This document shows positions 42,554-52,844 of a DNA stretch of 54,188 nt, piece by piece. The notes under the pieces are model-generated. The model was not told the origin of the DNA, made no database searches, and was given only the letters and a program-made list of their open reading frames with translations. The stretch spans positions 1-54,188 of the forward strand of contig JAGOJH010000005.1 in NCBI GenBank assembly GCA_017995215.1. Direction: 5' to 3'. Both the position numbers and the translations under genes were made by a program. Within the stretch, counting starts at the first letter, position 1, and each line of letters starts with the position of its first letter. The DNA comes from Thermoclostridium sp. Its GTDB lineage: Bacteria; Bacillota; Clostridia; DSM-8532.

Positions 42554-42573
42554 CTTAATAATTCTTAATAATT
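42554..42573 (+). promoter_or_regulatory. Perfect 10-bp tandem repeat, likely response-regulator operator
   Basis: CTTAATAATT occurs twice head to tail, a spacing of one helical turn typical of OmpR/PhoB-family operators. It ends 6 bp before the -35 of the promoter at 42580-42607, and the operon it precedes encodes such a regulator. Confidence 0.55.
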
Positions 42574-42579
42574 ATCCTC

Positions 42580-42607
42580 TTACAATTTCATGATTTCCTT
42601 CTATACT
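42580..42607 (+). promoter_or_regulatory. Promoter of the efflux/two-component operon
   Basis: TTACAA (42580-42585), 16 bases, TATACT (42602-42607), about 80 bases ahead of the ATPase start. A suboptimal spacer fits an activator-dependent promoter. Confidence 0.5.
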
Positions 42608-42689
42608 TTAAAGTGGATAAAAGTCTTGTAATGGGGTTTTATCGTCTTGTTTCAGGGTTTCATCATTGAGTAAAGGAAGAAGAAACGCG

Positions 42690-43391
42690 ATGGATTTTAT
42701 CACCTTTGACAAAGTAGAGAGGGAATATCATGTCGGCGGCAGCGTGATCAAGGCCGTTGACGGGATCAGCTTTGGCATTCAAAAGGGAACCGTCAATGTG
42801 GTTTTGGGGCAAAGTGGTGCCGGGAAAACCACCGTGCTGAATTTGCTCGGAGGCATGGACTCCCCCACAAAAGGGCGCATCATGGTTGGTGATCAGGATA
42901 TTTCGGATATGTCGGAGCACGAGCTGACCAACTACCGGCGCAATAAAATCGGCTTTGTCTTTCAGTTTTATAACCTTGTCCCCAACCTGACTGTTTTGGA
43001 GAATGTACAGCTTGCAAAGGAAATCTGTGAAGACCCTCTGGATTCAAAGGAAATGCTTGTAAAGGTAGGCCTTGAAAACAGGTTGGATAACTTCCCAAGC
43101 CAAATATCCGGCGGAGAGCAGCAAAGAGTCTCCATCGCAAGGGCTCTGGCCAAAAACCCGGAGATAGTATTGTGTGATGAACCCACCGGAGCACTTGATT
43201 CCGGCACCGGGCGCATGGTTCTGAAGTTGATTTGCGACTCTGCGGTCAGTATGGGAAAAACGGTGATTATTGTAACCCACAACGCTTTAATTGCAGAGAT
43301 GGCTGATACCGTGATCCGCATGAAGGACGGAAAAATCTCCTGGATTACGCACAACGAATCCCCGAAGGATGCCGAGGAAATCGTATGGTAA
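42690..43391 (+). CDS. ABC transporter ATP-binding protein (MacB/LolD-like)
   Basis: 233 residues with Walker A GQSGAGKTT, signature ISGGEQQRVSIARAL, Walker B IVLCDEPTGAL and the H-loop VTHNA. The family powers mechanotransmission-type exporters rather than classical import. ATG 42690 follows AAAGGAAGAAG; the upstream TTG lies before that site. The 3' end overlaps the permease gene by 7 bp. Confidence 0.95.
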   Translation: MDFITFDKVEREYHVGGSVIKAVDGISFGIQKGTVNVVLGQSGAGKTTVLNLLGGMDSPTKGRIMVGDQDISDMSEHELTNYRRNKIGFVFQFYNLVPNLTVLENVQLAKEICEDPLDSKEMLVKVGLENRLDNFPSQISGGEQQRVSIARALAKNPEIVLCDEPTGALDSGTGRMVLKLICDSAVSMGKTVIIVTHNALIAEMADTVIRMKDGKISWITHNESPKDAEEIVW

Positions 43392-45694
43392 GAGGTTCGC
43401 TTTTCAGAAAATCCATCCGGGACATGCGAAACGCCAAGGCCCAGTTTATATCCATCTTTATTATGGCTGCACTTTCTGTGACCATTGTCACCGGCCTGGA
43501 CAGCGTATGGAAAACAATCGAAGATAATTCTGGTACCATGTATGCCGCAACCAACATCTCTGATTTGTGGGTCTATGTTACAAACCCTACCGAAAAGCAA
43601 ATATGGAGTATTGAAAGACTTCAGAGTATCGAGTATATTGAAAAACGTTTTACACTCAATGCCATCTGCGATCTGGCAAAACGCCCGTCATTGAAGATTT
43701 ATACCGTCTCTGTCAAAAGCGAACTGGATCGCCCCATCCTGTATCAGGGCAACCTGAAAAGTAAAAGCGGAGCCATTCTTGATGAAGCATTTGCTAAGAA
43801 GCATGGACTTGGTATTGATGACAAAATCAAAATAAAACTCAATGGCAGATGGACAAGTTTTACTATAGAAGGGCTGGCTTTAAGCAGCGAACACATATTT
43901 TCCATAAAGGGTAACACCTCGATCGTGCCGGATTCGGGCAAATATGGGTTTATCATTATAGATGAGGATATACTCAAGGGTATTTATGGAATTAAAATAT
44001 ACAATCAGCTCTGCATCCGATTATCTGCCGGCGCGGATGTCTCGGCTGTAAAAAATGAAATCAGCCGGATATTCGGGGATGATCTGGTTGGCTCAGTTGC
44101 CATGGGCGAAGACAGCAGTACGAATAATGTTTTCGCGTTTATCAACCAGTTCCGAACTCTGGCTACCGTTTTTCCACTGATGTTCTTTCTTGTGACGGCG
44201 CTGATCACACAAAGCACCATGTTTCGGATGGTGGAAAACCAACGGCCGCAGATTGGTATCCTCAAAGCTCTGGGCTATTCAAAGGCCAGAATCTTGTGGC
44301 ATTATACCTCGTATGGTGTGTATATGGGAGGTCTTGGAGCACTGGTGGGGTTTCTGATTGGCCCGATTTTTTTCACCAGTCTGTTAATCCCGTGGCTAAA
44401 ACTGAACTTTTTCAGTTACCACATTGCAATTAATTACGTAAACTTGATTTATAGCCTGGCATTAATCCTGGTTTGTACGGGAGGGATTAGTCTTTATGCT
44501 GGACTGAAGCTGCTGAAAGATACCCCTGCGTTGCTGCTGCGCGAAAAACCTCCGAAGAAGGGAAGCCATATCTTTTTGGAATACTTGCCCTGGCTATGGA
44601 ATCGGATGCGATTCAGTCGAAAGCTGATCGCACGCAATACCCTGAAGAACAAAATGCGACTTTTAATGAGTGTGCTTGGGATTACAGGGTGTACCGGGCT
44701 TGTTGTGGCTGCCTTCACTCTTAGCAGCATGGTGGATGGAATCGCTGACTATACTTATAATGTGACTTACTCCTATGATCACAAAATCATCCTGGACAAG
44801 AAAGCTGATTCCCGCTATATCCACAATAAAAGGCTTGATGGAACAGTTGTACAGCTTATGGAAACATCGGTTGAGGTCATCCGTCCCGGTGGCAAGAGAA
44901 CCATGGAGTTACTAACCGTTTCTCCACAGCACAACCCGCTTGTTCATTTGGAAGATGTCGACGGAAATGAAAAGCAGCTTACTGACGACGGCCTGACTAT
45001 CACCAGAAAATCTTCCCAGACACTTGGCATTAAAGTGGGAGATATCTTAGAACTGAAGAGTACGGATAAGGGCTATATCAAGGTACCGATCCGGCAGATT
45101 GTCTATATGGCCAGCGGGCAGGGGATGTATATGACAGACACATATTATGAATCCATTGGAGAAACCTTTGAACCCTCTGCCATCCTTGTAAAATGGAATC
45201 AACAGCCCAACGAGGCCTTTCTTGCGGGAGATTATGTTGATGAATATGTAGATAGAAAAACCCAGCTCGAGGATACTCGAGGCACTACACAGGTCGTGTA
45301 TATCGCGGCAGTCCTGCTGATTATTATGGGAGCCATCCTGGCCTTTGTGGTTTTGTATAACAGCAGTATCCTGAATTTCTCTGAGCGTATTCGAGATCTG
45401 GCCACACTAAAGGTATTGGGCTTTTATCCTAATGAGATCAGCGCCCTTGTGCTCACCGAAAACATCCTTTCCGTTGTGTTGGGCTCTATCTTCGGATTGC
45501 CTCTGGGCAAGTTTATTGCCACGGTTGCCGGCAACGGGATGAATGATCAATTGGATATGATCAACCAGGTCACTTTAACCACCGCCGTAATTTCAGGGGC
45601 AATCACTTTGGTTTTTGCGCTGATCAACAACAGTATTGTGGCTCGGAAAATGAGAAGGCTGGATATGCTTGATTCTTTGAAGAGTGTTGAATAA
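43385..45694 (+). CDS. FtsX-type ABC transporter permease
   Basis: 769 residues with two FtsX-like halves: an N-terminal helix (FISIFIMAALSVTIVTGL), a large external domain, a three-helix block around 255-380 (with NQRPQIGILKALGYSKARIL), another helix near 425, a second external domain, and a final three-helix block ending in RDLATLKVLGFYPNEISALV. The architecture is that of bacitracin/peptide- or lipoprotein-type exporters. Partner of the ATPase upstream and the adaptor downstream. Confidence 0.92.
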   Translation: MVRGSLFRKSIRDMRNAKAQFISIFIMAALSVTIVTGLDSVWKTIEDNSGTMYAATNISDLWVYVTNPTEKQIWSIERLQSIEYIEKRFTLNAICDLAKRPSLKIYTVSVKSELDRPILYQGNLKSKSGAILDEAFAKKHGLGIDDKIKIKLNGRWTSFTIEGLALSSEHIFSIKGNTSIVPDSGKYGFIIIDEDILKGIYGIKIYNQLCIRLSAGADVSAVKNEISRIFGDDLVGSVAMGEDSSTNNVFAFINQFRTLATVFPLMFFLVTALITQSTMFRMVENQRPQIGILKALGYSKARILWHYTSYGVYMGGLGALVGFLIGPIFFTSLLIPWLKLNFFSYHIAINYVNLIYSLALILVCTGGISLYAGLKLLKDTPALLLREKPPKKGSHIFLEYLPWLWNRMRFSRKLIARNTLKNKMRLLMSVLGITGCTGLVVAAFTLSSMVDGIADYTYNVTYSYDHKIILDKKADSRYIHNKRLDGTVVQLMETSVEVIRPGGKRTMELLTVSPQHNPLVHLEDVDGNEKQLTDDGLTITRKSSQTLGIKVGDILELKSTDKGYIKVPIRQIVYMASGQGMYMTDTYYESIGETFEPSAILVKWNQQPNEAFLAGDYVDEYVDRKTQLEDTRGTTQVVYIAAVLLIIMGAILAFVVLYNSSILNFSERIRDLATLKVLGFYPNEISALVLTENILSVVLGSIFGLPLGKFIATVAGNGMNDQLDMINQVTLTTAVISGAITLVFALINNSIVARKMRRLDMLDSLKSVE

Positions 45695-45711
45695 GTATTG
45701 GAGGGACGTAT

Positions 45712-46905
45712 ATGTCAAAAGTTAAATCAAAAAAGAGAAAGTGGCTCCTGATACCGGCGGTCATCCTGATTGCACTTGTAGCAGCCGGGGCAATTCGATA
45801 TAATGAAATACAGCAGCAGTTGAAAGACAGCCCTGAACCTGCCTTTACAACAGTGGTACAGCCAAAAAATATGGTTGCCTGGGGTGAGGTAACCTACGAG
45901 AAGGCATACGATATCATCATCGACTTTCCAACCTTCATCACTGATGTGAAAGTGAAGGAGGGTGACCGGGTAGTTCTGGGGCAGGAACTGGCAGAGCTGG
46001 ATATGGCGGAGCATCTTAAAACCATTGACAAGCTGGAGGAACAGCTTGCCGCAGGAAAAGCCGGGCTTGAAAATACCAGCCAGGATACCGCCGCTCTTTC
46101 GGCAGATATTGCCCAGCTGCAAAAGGACATTGCTACCAAAACCGAGGAATACAATCAGGAAACCAATTCAGATTTAAAAATCCTTCAGACAGCCCTGGAA
46201 CTGGCAAGAACTGAATTGGATATTGCAAGACGGGATGTTCAGGAGCAACAGGCATTACATGCAGTGGGTTCGAGCCCGAAAAATGTACTGGATCAATATA
46301 CTGACATTCTCACAAGAAGAGAAAAGGCATTGATCGATGTTGAAAACAATATTGAAAAGACAAAGAGCGCCTTAAAAACAGAGCTGGACCAGCTGAATCT
46401 TGCTTTGCAATCCAAACAGTCCCAGCTGAACCAAATTGAAAAATCAAACACTGCCAATACTGCCATGCAAAGCAGCAGTGTCAATGTATCCAGGATCGAC
46501 CTGAAGATGATGAAAAACAAAAGCAACAAGGAATTTCTGAAGGACAGCCGCATTGTCTCTCATATAGAAAACAGTATTGTACAAAACGTCGGTGTCATGA
46601 ACGGCACCGCGGTAGGAACACAGTATATGCCCACCAGGGTATTGCAATTGATAGACATGGACTCTATTGTTGTGAATGCTGAAGTGGAAGAGGAATTTAT
46701 CAATGGGGTCAGCCTCGGTATGACCGTTGAAATTGTTCCTACGGCAGACAACAGCCTTTCCATTCCCGGTGAGGTGATCCACATATCGAACCTGGCCGTG
46801 GAAAAGGACGGGAAGAGAATTATCAAGGTACAGGTTAAGCCGCAGGATCCGCAGTGGGAGCTGAAACCGGGCTACAGCACCGATGTATATTTCCCTGTAA
46901 AATAA
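45712..46905 (+). CDS. HlyD/RND-type membrane fusion (adaptor) protein
   Basis: 397 residues: one N-terminal membrane helix (WLLIPAVILIALVAAGAI), a biotinyl-lipoyl-like hairpin half (ITDVKVKEGDRVVLGQELAE), a long coiled coil (about 100-245), and a beta-barrel domain (VEIVPTADNSLSIPGEVI). In a Gram-positive it would connect the permease to the outside of the membrane. It starts 17 bp after the permease. Confidence 0.92.
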   Translation: MSKVKSKKRKWLLIPAVILIALVAAGAIRYNEIQQQLKDSPEPAFTTVVQPKNMVAWGEVTYEKAYDIIIDFPTFITDVKVKEGDRVVLGQELAELDMAEHLKTIDKLEEQLAAGKAGLENTSQDTAALSADIAQLQKDIATKTEEYNQETNSDLKILQTALELARTELDIARRDVQEQQALHAVGSSPKNVLDQYTDILTRREKALIDVENNIEKTKSALKTELDQLNLALQSKQSQLNQIEKSNTANTAMQSSSVNVSRIDLKMMKNKSNKEFLKDSRIVSHIENSIVQNVGVMNGTAVGTQYMPTRVLQLIDMDSIVVNAEVEEEFINGVSLGMTVEIVPTADNSLSIPGEVIHISNLAVEKDGKRIIKVQVKPQDPQWELKPGYSTDVYFPVK

Positions 46906-46929
46906 GGGTCGAAAAGGGTGTGTGTCACC

Positions 46930-47625
46930 ATGGTGAAGATTTTGATCGTTGATGATGATAAGGAAATTGCACTGCTGATATCGGATACACTGACCGATGA
47001 AGGCTATGAATGCTTGATCGCCTCCACCGGGGAAAGCACCTTCAGGTTGATCAAAAGCAACCCGGACATATCCTTGATCCTTCTGGACATCATGCTGCCC
47101 GACATCGATGGGCTGCAGATCTGCAGACAAATCCGAAACACCGTTTCCTGCCCCATTTTGTTTGTTACCGCAAAAAACCGCACCTATGATACCTTGCTTG
47201 GCCTTGAAATGGGTGCTGATGACTACATCTCAAAGCCCTTTGTTGCCGAAGAGCTGGTTGCAAGGGTAAAGGCTCATTTGCGTCGAGAGCAGCGCATTCT
47301 CCATCAGAAAGGCAGCACCCTCACTATCGGAAGCATTCAGGTTAGCCCGGAAAGCTATGAGGTGAAAGTAAGCAACCAGCCAGTAGAACTAACCATGCGG
47401 GAATTTCAACTATTGCATTACCTTTTTCAAAATGCCGGAAAGGTTGTTTCAAAGGAACAGATTTTCAACGCAGTGTGGGGCACCGATTTTGCAGATATCG
47501 GCACTGTGGCCGTCAACATCAGGAATCTTCGTGCAAAGCTTGACAAAAAGAACCACTATATTAAGACCGTATGGGGGGTCGGGTACAAGCTTGTAAAAAA
47601 CCCGGAAGATGAAAATGAGTATTAG
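46930..47625 (+). CDS. OmpR/PhoB-family response regulator
   Basis: 231 residues. Receiver domain with acidic pocket D8/D9, phospho-acceptor D53 (LLDIMLPD) and KPF lysine; winged-helix DNA-binding domain with TMREFQLLHYLFQNAGKVVS and GVGYKL. The ATG at 46930 is preferred over the upstream in-frame start at 46918. It overlaps the kinase gene by 17 bp. The likely target is the tandem repeat at 42554-42573. Confidence 0.95.
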   Translation: MVKILIVDDDKEIALLISDTLTDEGYECLIASTGESTFRLIKSNPDISLILLDIMLPDIDGLQICRQIRNTVSCPILFVTAKNRTYDTLLGLEMGADDYISKPFVAEELVARVKAHLRREQRILHQKGSTLTIGSIQVSPESYEVKVSNQPVELTMREFQLLHYLFQNAGKVVSKEQIFNAVWGTDFADIGTVAVNIRNLRAKLDKKNHYIKTVWGVGYKLVKNPEDENEY

Positions 47626-48892
47626 AACAAAGCTTTTGTTGTTTGTCCTGTGCGCATTCATTGTGAACATCCTGTTGGTATATGGCTATTACAGCCTTTT
47701 TCTTTCCACGAATATTTCCAATTTCAACAGCAATTTTCACGAACAGCTGCAGGCTGAAACCAATCGCATTGCAAAGGAAATGAACGAACAAAATGATTTT
47801 GCGGATGCTTTACAAAGGATTGCTGTACAGAAAGGCTTTCTCATTGAGGTAAGTGACGAGAATGGCTCACTGGTTTTTCAAACCGGTGAAGAATCCGGGG
47901 CGCATGTGAAAAGCAGTGCGGCCAACCTTTTCCACGTTGAGGGCAGTGTCTATCTGCTGAAGGTTACGCAAACAATGCAATTGAGTAATATTGCTGCTTA
48001 CGACATTGCATGGGACATCTTCCTTGCCGAAATGATTATTATTTTTATTATTTTGCTGCTCTCTGCGGTTCCGATTTATTGGGGTTTTGCCAAACCTATT
48101 ATTTCAATGTATAAAAATATAGCCCAGTTCAAAGACGGGTTCAAGCCTGAAAGAGTGGTGCGGGATGATGAAATCGGGCTGCTGCAAAATGAGCTTGTTA
48201 CCCTTACCGAAACCATCGAAAGGGAAAAGCAAAAGCAGCATATGATTATTGCGTCCATCTCACACGATATTAAAACACCCCTTACTTCGATCATGGGCTT
48301 TGCCGAGCGTATGAAAAAGACCTCTCTTTCCCCGGAAAGGCATGAGCAGTATGTGGATATCATCTACAACAAGTCTGTTTCCATCAAAAACCTCATTGAA
48401 GACTTTGACGACTATCTGAACCTTCACATTCACAGCGGGCTGAAGCAACAGCGCATACCCGTCGATAATTTTTGCGCCATATTGAAAGCCGATTATGAAG
48501 CCGAATTGATGGAAAAGGGTATTGATTTTTCTATCCGCGTTAGCTGTCCCGAAGAGATTCTTTTTATCGATGTTCCAAAAATGAGACGAGTCTTCGGGAA
48601 CATCATCGACAACAGTTTGAAACACTTTAAGGATCAACCGCCTGTCATTGCTGTTTCCTGTTCCAAACAGGAGGACGCTGTGTGTTTTTCCGTTGAGGAT
48701 AACGGAACAGGCATTCCTGAAAAGGAGCTTCATAAAATCTTCGATCCGTTCTATACCTCCGACAAGGGGCGAACTGTTGCAGGGCTGGGCCTTTCCATCT
48801 GCAGGGAAATCGTGGAAGCCTGTGGCGGGAAAATATGGGCCAGCCGGAACAACACCGGGGGCACCACTATCCATATAAGCCTTCCGGTATAA
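47609..48892 (+). CDS. Membrane sensor histidine kinase
   Basis: 427 residues. Two membrane helices (about 7-30 and 138-160) flank a roughly 105-residue extracellular sensor, followed by a HAMP-like linker, HisKA with H219 in SISHDIKTPLTS, and HATPase with DNSLKHF, DNGTGIP and GLGLSICREIV. Last gene of the five-gene operon; it probably senses the substrate or the envelope stress relieved by the exporter. Confidence 0.95.
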   Translation: MKMSIRTKLLLFVLCAFIVNILLVYGYYSLFLSTNISNFNSNFHEQLQAETNRIAKEMNEQNDFADALQRIAVQKGFLIEVSDENGSLVFQTGEESGAHVKSSAANLFHVEGSVYLLKVTQTMQLSNIAAYDIAWDIFLAEMIIIFIILLLSAVPIYWGFAKPIISMYKNIAQFKDGFKPERVVRDDEIGLLQNELVTLTETIEREKQKQHMIIASISHDIKTPLTSIMGFAERMKKTSLSPERHEQYVDIIYNKSVSIKNLIEDFDDYLNLHIHSGLKQQRIPVDNFCAILKADYEAELMEKGIDFSIRVSCPEEILFIDVPKMRRVFGNIIDNSLKHFKDQPPVIAVSCSKQEDAVCFSVEDNGTGIPEKELHKIFDPFYTSDKGRTVAGLGLSICREIVEACGGKIWASRNNTGGTTIHISLPV

Positions 48893-48894
48893 TT

Positions 48895-48930
48895 GGAGCA
48901 AGTCACTCGCTTCCGTTGTTATAATTGAAC
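48895..48930. repeat. Dispersed intergenic repeat, end fragment
   Basis: In reverse complement: TTATAACAACGGAAGCGA then TGACTTGC, nearly identical to the left end of the copy at 24148. It lies directly after the kinase stop codon. Confidence 0.6.
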
Positions 48931-49011
48931 CTGTTTTAATAACTGATAACACCCGGATGAGTCAATTGTGGCGGAACAAAAGAAACGTCACACTGGCGCA
49001 CAGCAAAAGGG

Positions 49012-50379
49012 TTATGCCGTTGGGACTTCGTCCACCCGAGGCAATTTGCGTTCATAGAACGTAAACCATACAAACACCATGATACCACGAAGGATTGCCG
49101 AAACCATAATGCCCATCCATAGCCCGTTTAAGCCCATCCATTGTGCAAACCACCAACAGAGCAGCGGGCGTATGCAATTGGCTGAAATGCTTGACACGCT
49201 TGGCGGCAATGTTTTTCCCATACCCCTGAATGTACCGGAACATGCGCCCTCAAGCGCCATAAATAACTGACATCCGGCCAGGATGCGCAGATAGGTAGCC
49301 CCCATGTCCAGAATTTCGACAGGCTCCCGCAGAAAAAGAGAGAAAAAGAATCGTCCGCCAAATAACAGAAATAAAGTTACAAGTCCCTCCCATACCACCA
49401 GAGAAACCAAAGAAATGCGATAACCCCGTCGGATACGCCCCCACTTGCGTGCACCATAGTTTTGGCCTACAAAGGCTGTGATAGCGGAAGAAAACCCGCC
49501 GCCAATCAGCCAGGACAGTGATTCAATCTGGCTGCCGACGCGCTGTACAGCAACAGCCGTTTCACCATACCATGCTGATACCATACTGGTAACAACCATG
49601 GCCAATGCTGTAAAAGCACCGCTTTCCGCTGCCACCGGCAAGCTCCAACGCATAATCTGCCGGATTCTGGTTGAATCTGAACGGCCTATAAATTTGAAAC
49701 GTTCAAAAGGCTTGTGGGGGTGACGTTTTACAAAATATATAAACAGCGTGCAAACCGTAGCCTGGGCAATAATAGTAGCAATGGCCGCACCAATTACGTC
49801 CCATCCCCATACCAAAATCATCAGTGGGTCCAGTACCATATTTATCAAAAGCCCTACAGCATTTGCCCAGAAGCTGAGCCGTGAATTACCTGCACCGTTG
49901 AAAGCGCCGGTAATTGCAGCGGAAACATAAGTGAATGGGATACCCAAGCCTACAATTCTAAGATAATCACAGGTTTTTTCAAACACAGTTTGATCATTCA
50001 CCCGAAGCAATGATACCAGCGGCTCTGCCAGTACAATCAGCACTAGCCCATAAAAGGTACCTAACACTAATGCTATACGGGTGGAATCCTGTGCGTAACC
50101 CTGTGCAGATGCGACATCTCCGCTGCCCAGGTTTTGTGAGGTGCCAATCTCTGAGCCCATGCGCCCTATCATTAAAAGTGCCATACCCAGCCACAGAAAC
50201 ATACCAGCCAAACCGCTGGCAGCCACGGCTACCACGGCCTGTCGGGTACGACCCAGCCAGAACATGTCGGTAAGGTTATACGTCATCTGCATCAGTTGAG
50301 TACCCATAATTGGTACTGCAACCTGCAGCAGTTTTTTCAAAATTCCGCCCTGGGTTAAATCATGTTTATTCGATGCCAT
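49012..50379 (-). CDS. MATE-family efflux transporter
   Basis: 455 residues with 12 hydrophobic helices and the family's internal duplication (GTQLMQMTYNLTDMFWLGR at the N terminus; FVGQNYGARKWGRIRRGYR in the second half). MATE proteins export cationic drugs or metabolites using H+ or Na+ gradients. Monocistronic. Upstream 50380-50543 has no clear promoter. Confidence 0.95.
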   Translation of the reverse strand: MASNKHDLTQGGILKKLLQVAVPIMGTQLMQMTYNLTDMFWLGRTRQAVVAVAASGLAGMFLWLGMALLMIGRMGSEIGTSQNLGSGDVASAQGYAQDSTRIALVLGTFYGLVLIVLAEPLVSLLRVNDQTVFEKTCDYLRIVGLGIPFTYVSAAITGAFNGAGNSRLSFWANAVGLLINMVLDPLMILVWGWDVIGAAIATIIAQATVCTLFIYFVKRHPHKPFERFKFIGRSDSTRIRQIMRWSLPVAAESGAFTALAMVVTSMVSAWYGETAVAVQRVGSQIESLSWLIGGGFSSAITAFVGQNYGARKWGRIRRGYRISLVSLVVWEGLVTLFLLFGGRFFFSLFLREPVEILDMGATYLRILAGCQLFMALEGACSGTFRGMGKTLPPSVSSISANCIRPLLCWWFAQWMGLNGLWMGIMVSAILRGIMVFVWFTFYERKLPRVDEVPTA

Positions 50380-50543
50380 TGCATAATCCGTCTTTCTTAA
50401 TATATTGTCATTTCATTATGCAATTCTATGTAAACTGTGTCAAGTAAAATACCAAGCCACTTCGACCTTCGGGGGCTACGAATATCTTATATTGCTGGTA
50501 TACAGCCCAAATCAGAAAAAAAGTCTATATCTATGCACTATCC

Positions 50544-52844
50544 TTATTTAACCTCAGCCAATACCATCTGAAGCGTTTCAAAGGAAACAGGTTTAGCCAG
50601 GTGTCTGTCGAAGCCTGCTTCTTTTGATCTCTCTATGTCTTCAGACTGTGCATACCCTGACAAAGCAATCAAAAATGTATCCTTAAACTCAGCGTCCTTA
50701 CGGATCATCTTTGCAACCTCATAACCATTCATGTTAGGAAGACCAATGTCGCATATGATAACATCCGGTCGTAATTCTCTCGCTTTCGCAATGCCATCAG
50801 CTCCATTATATGCGGATTCCGTTTCATAGCCTAAGAAACCGATTAACTCACAAATAATCTCCGTCAGATCTTTATTATCATCGATCAACAGAATTTTAAG
50901 CGATTTATTTGACTTCGAGTCTGGTTCCTCACTAATTTCCTGTATACTGACATTTTCCTTTTGCAGAGGCAAGCTAATGGTGAACTTTGCTCCTTTGCCT
51001 ATTCCTTCGCTGAACGCCTCCACTCTGCCACCATGGAGTTCCACCATTCCCTTAACAATTGCCAGTCCTAACCCAAGCCCTCCATTGCTTCGAGCCAGTG
51101 TTTTATCAACCTGCGTGAAAGGTTCAAATAGATTTTCAAGGTTATTAGTATCAATGCCGAGTCCTGTATCCTGTACAGTAATTACCGCTTTGTGGCTGTT
51201 CGTATCATGTGATACCGTTACGGTAACTAAATCATTATCCCGAGTAAATTTTCCTGCGTTATGCATTAAATTTCCTATAACTTGAGTGATGCGTGAAGGA
51301 TCTGCTTCAAGGAATAACGGTGTGGTTAACTTAACTTCCAACTTGACCTTTTTATCGATGAGTTGTGACTGGTAGTCCTGCACTGACTTATTGATCAGCT
51401 CGTTGATCTCTACAGTTTCTTTTTTTAGGGTAATCTTGTTCTGGCTAATGCGTGTGACATCTAATAGGTCATCGACCAAATTAGTCAGCTGTTTGCCTTG
51501 CCGTTTGGCAATTTCCAATGCTTTATAATTCTTTTGCTCTTCAGGAATAAGCTTGTCCATAAGGTCCAGGCTTACCATAATCGTCGCAAGCGGGTTTCTT
51601 AGTTCGTGAGAAAGCATATTGAGAAATTTTGTTTTATTTAGATCAGCCTTTTCGAGCTCGGCTACCAGTTCCCTTGCCTTTGTATCGCTCTCGAGTAAAG
51701 CCTCCTCGGCTTTCTTGCGCTGGGTGATGTCATTTTGTAATATGGCAATCTGTCCCTCTACCTGCATAGGAAAGTTATCTTGATAAAACCATTTATCGAG
51801 TACGGATACGTACACTTCGAGCTGTCTACACTGACCCGTATACAATATTTCATCGTACATGTCCATAACGCCTTGTTCCAGACCAGGGATGACTTCGCGT
51901 ACTCTCCTTCCAACAACGTTATGAAGCCCTGTCTGTTTTTCAAAGGACGGATTCGTGAGAATGTAGAGGTAGTCGTTCGGCTCTCCCTGCAGTGTTTCGA
52001 TCTTTTGGATGATTACTACAGCTTGGTTCATCGTATCAAGAAGAAAGCGATGCTTTGACTCACTTTCCTGCAGAGCTCTTTCGGCCTGTCTGAGCGGAGT
52101 TATATCCATTCCAATAGCCACATAATTGATAATATTCCCATCTTTATCACGGAGAGCTTCGGTTGAAGCGACTTGGGTACCTCTCGTGCCGTCAAACCGT
52201 TCATAATCCATGACCACACCAATCTGTGCTTCCTTCGGTACGTATGGCTCAAACACGACCGGTTCGTCGGTACCGGGCTGGAATAATTTGTATGCTGTAT
52301 ATTCTTCAGGGCTACCAACCAAGGGAGAGCTGCCTCTATACATATTTACCGCTTCTTGATTCACCATAACCATTTTTCCGGTTTGGTCCGAAATCCAAAT
52401 GCCAGCAGGTATTAAGTTAATTATGGCTTGAAGCCATGCAGTATAGCGCTGAAGCTCTTCTCCCGCACGTTTGCGCTCTGTGATGTCACTGTCAGTACCA
52501 TAATATTTAATTGGTTTTCCGTCCTGATTGTATATTATTTTACCTTGGCCTAAGACCCATATATAACCAGAATCTACTGTTTTCATGCGATATTCCATCT
52601 TTACCTTAGCAGCTTTATGTTCAAATGCATTTAAAATTGCCCTTTGTATACAATCTCGATCTTCTGGATGTACATGAGTGTTTGGAACAAGGGTAGCTTC
52701 CCGGGGTGATAGATGTTCAATACCCAGCCTCTTTTTCCACTCATAAGAATAATGGGCTTCTCCATTTTCAATATCATATATAAATGAACCTACCGAAGAG
52801 CTATCAATAATTTCAAGAAGTTCGTATACATTTTTATCCTGCAT
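50544..52844 (-). CDS. Soluble hybrid histidine kinase with three PAS domains and a receiver
   Basis: 766 residues, no membrane segment. Three PAS/PAC units (about 10-130, 135-258, 265-378; DITERKRAGEEL, DITPLRQAERAL and DITQRKKAEEAL mark their ends), HisKA with SHELRNPLATIM, HATPase with DTGLGI and GLGLGLAIVKG, and a C-terminal receiver with DIGLPN containing the acceptor aspartate. No response regulator or output gene is adjacent, so the phosphorelay partner is unknown. Confidence 0.93.
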   Translation of the reverse strand: MQDKNVYELLEIIDSSSVGSFIYDIENGEAHYSYEWKKRLGIEHLSPREATLVPNTHVHPEDRDCIQRAILNAFEHKAAKVKMEYRMKTVDSGYIWVLGQGKIIYNQDGKPIKYYGTDSDITERKRAGEELQRYTAWLQAIINLIPAGIWISDQTGKMVMVNQEAVNMYRGSSPLVGSPEEYTAYKLFQPGTDEPVVFEPYVPKEAQIGVVMDYERFDGTRGTQVASTEALRDKDGNIINYVAIGMDITPLRQAERALQESESKHRFLLDTMNQAVVIIQKIETLQGEPNDYLYILTNPSFEKQTGLHNVVGRRVREVIPGLEQGVMDMYDEILYTGQCRQLEVYVSVLDKWFYQDNFPMQVEGQIAILQNDITQRKKAEEALLESDTKARELVAELEKADLNKTKFLNMLSHELRNPLATIMVSLDLMDKLIPEEQKNYKALEIAKRQGKQLTNLVDDLLDVTRISQNKITLKKETVEINELINKSVQDYQSQLIDKKVKLEVKLTTPLFLEADPSRITQVIGNLMHNAGKFTRDNDLVTVTVSHDTNSHKAVITVQDTGLGIDTNNLENLFEPFTQVDKTLARSNGGLGLGLAIVKGMVELHGGRVEAFSEGIGKGAKFTISLPLQKENVSIQEISEEPDSKSNKSLKILLIDDNKDLTEIICELIGFLGYETESAYNGADGIAKARELRPDVIICDIGLPNMNGYEVAKMIRKDAEFKDTFLIALSGYAQSEDIERSKEAGFDRHLAKPVSFETLQMVLAEVK

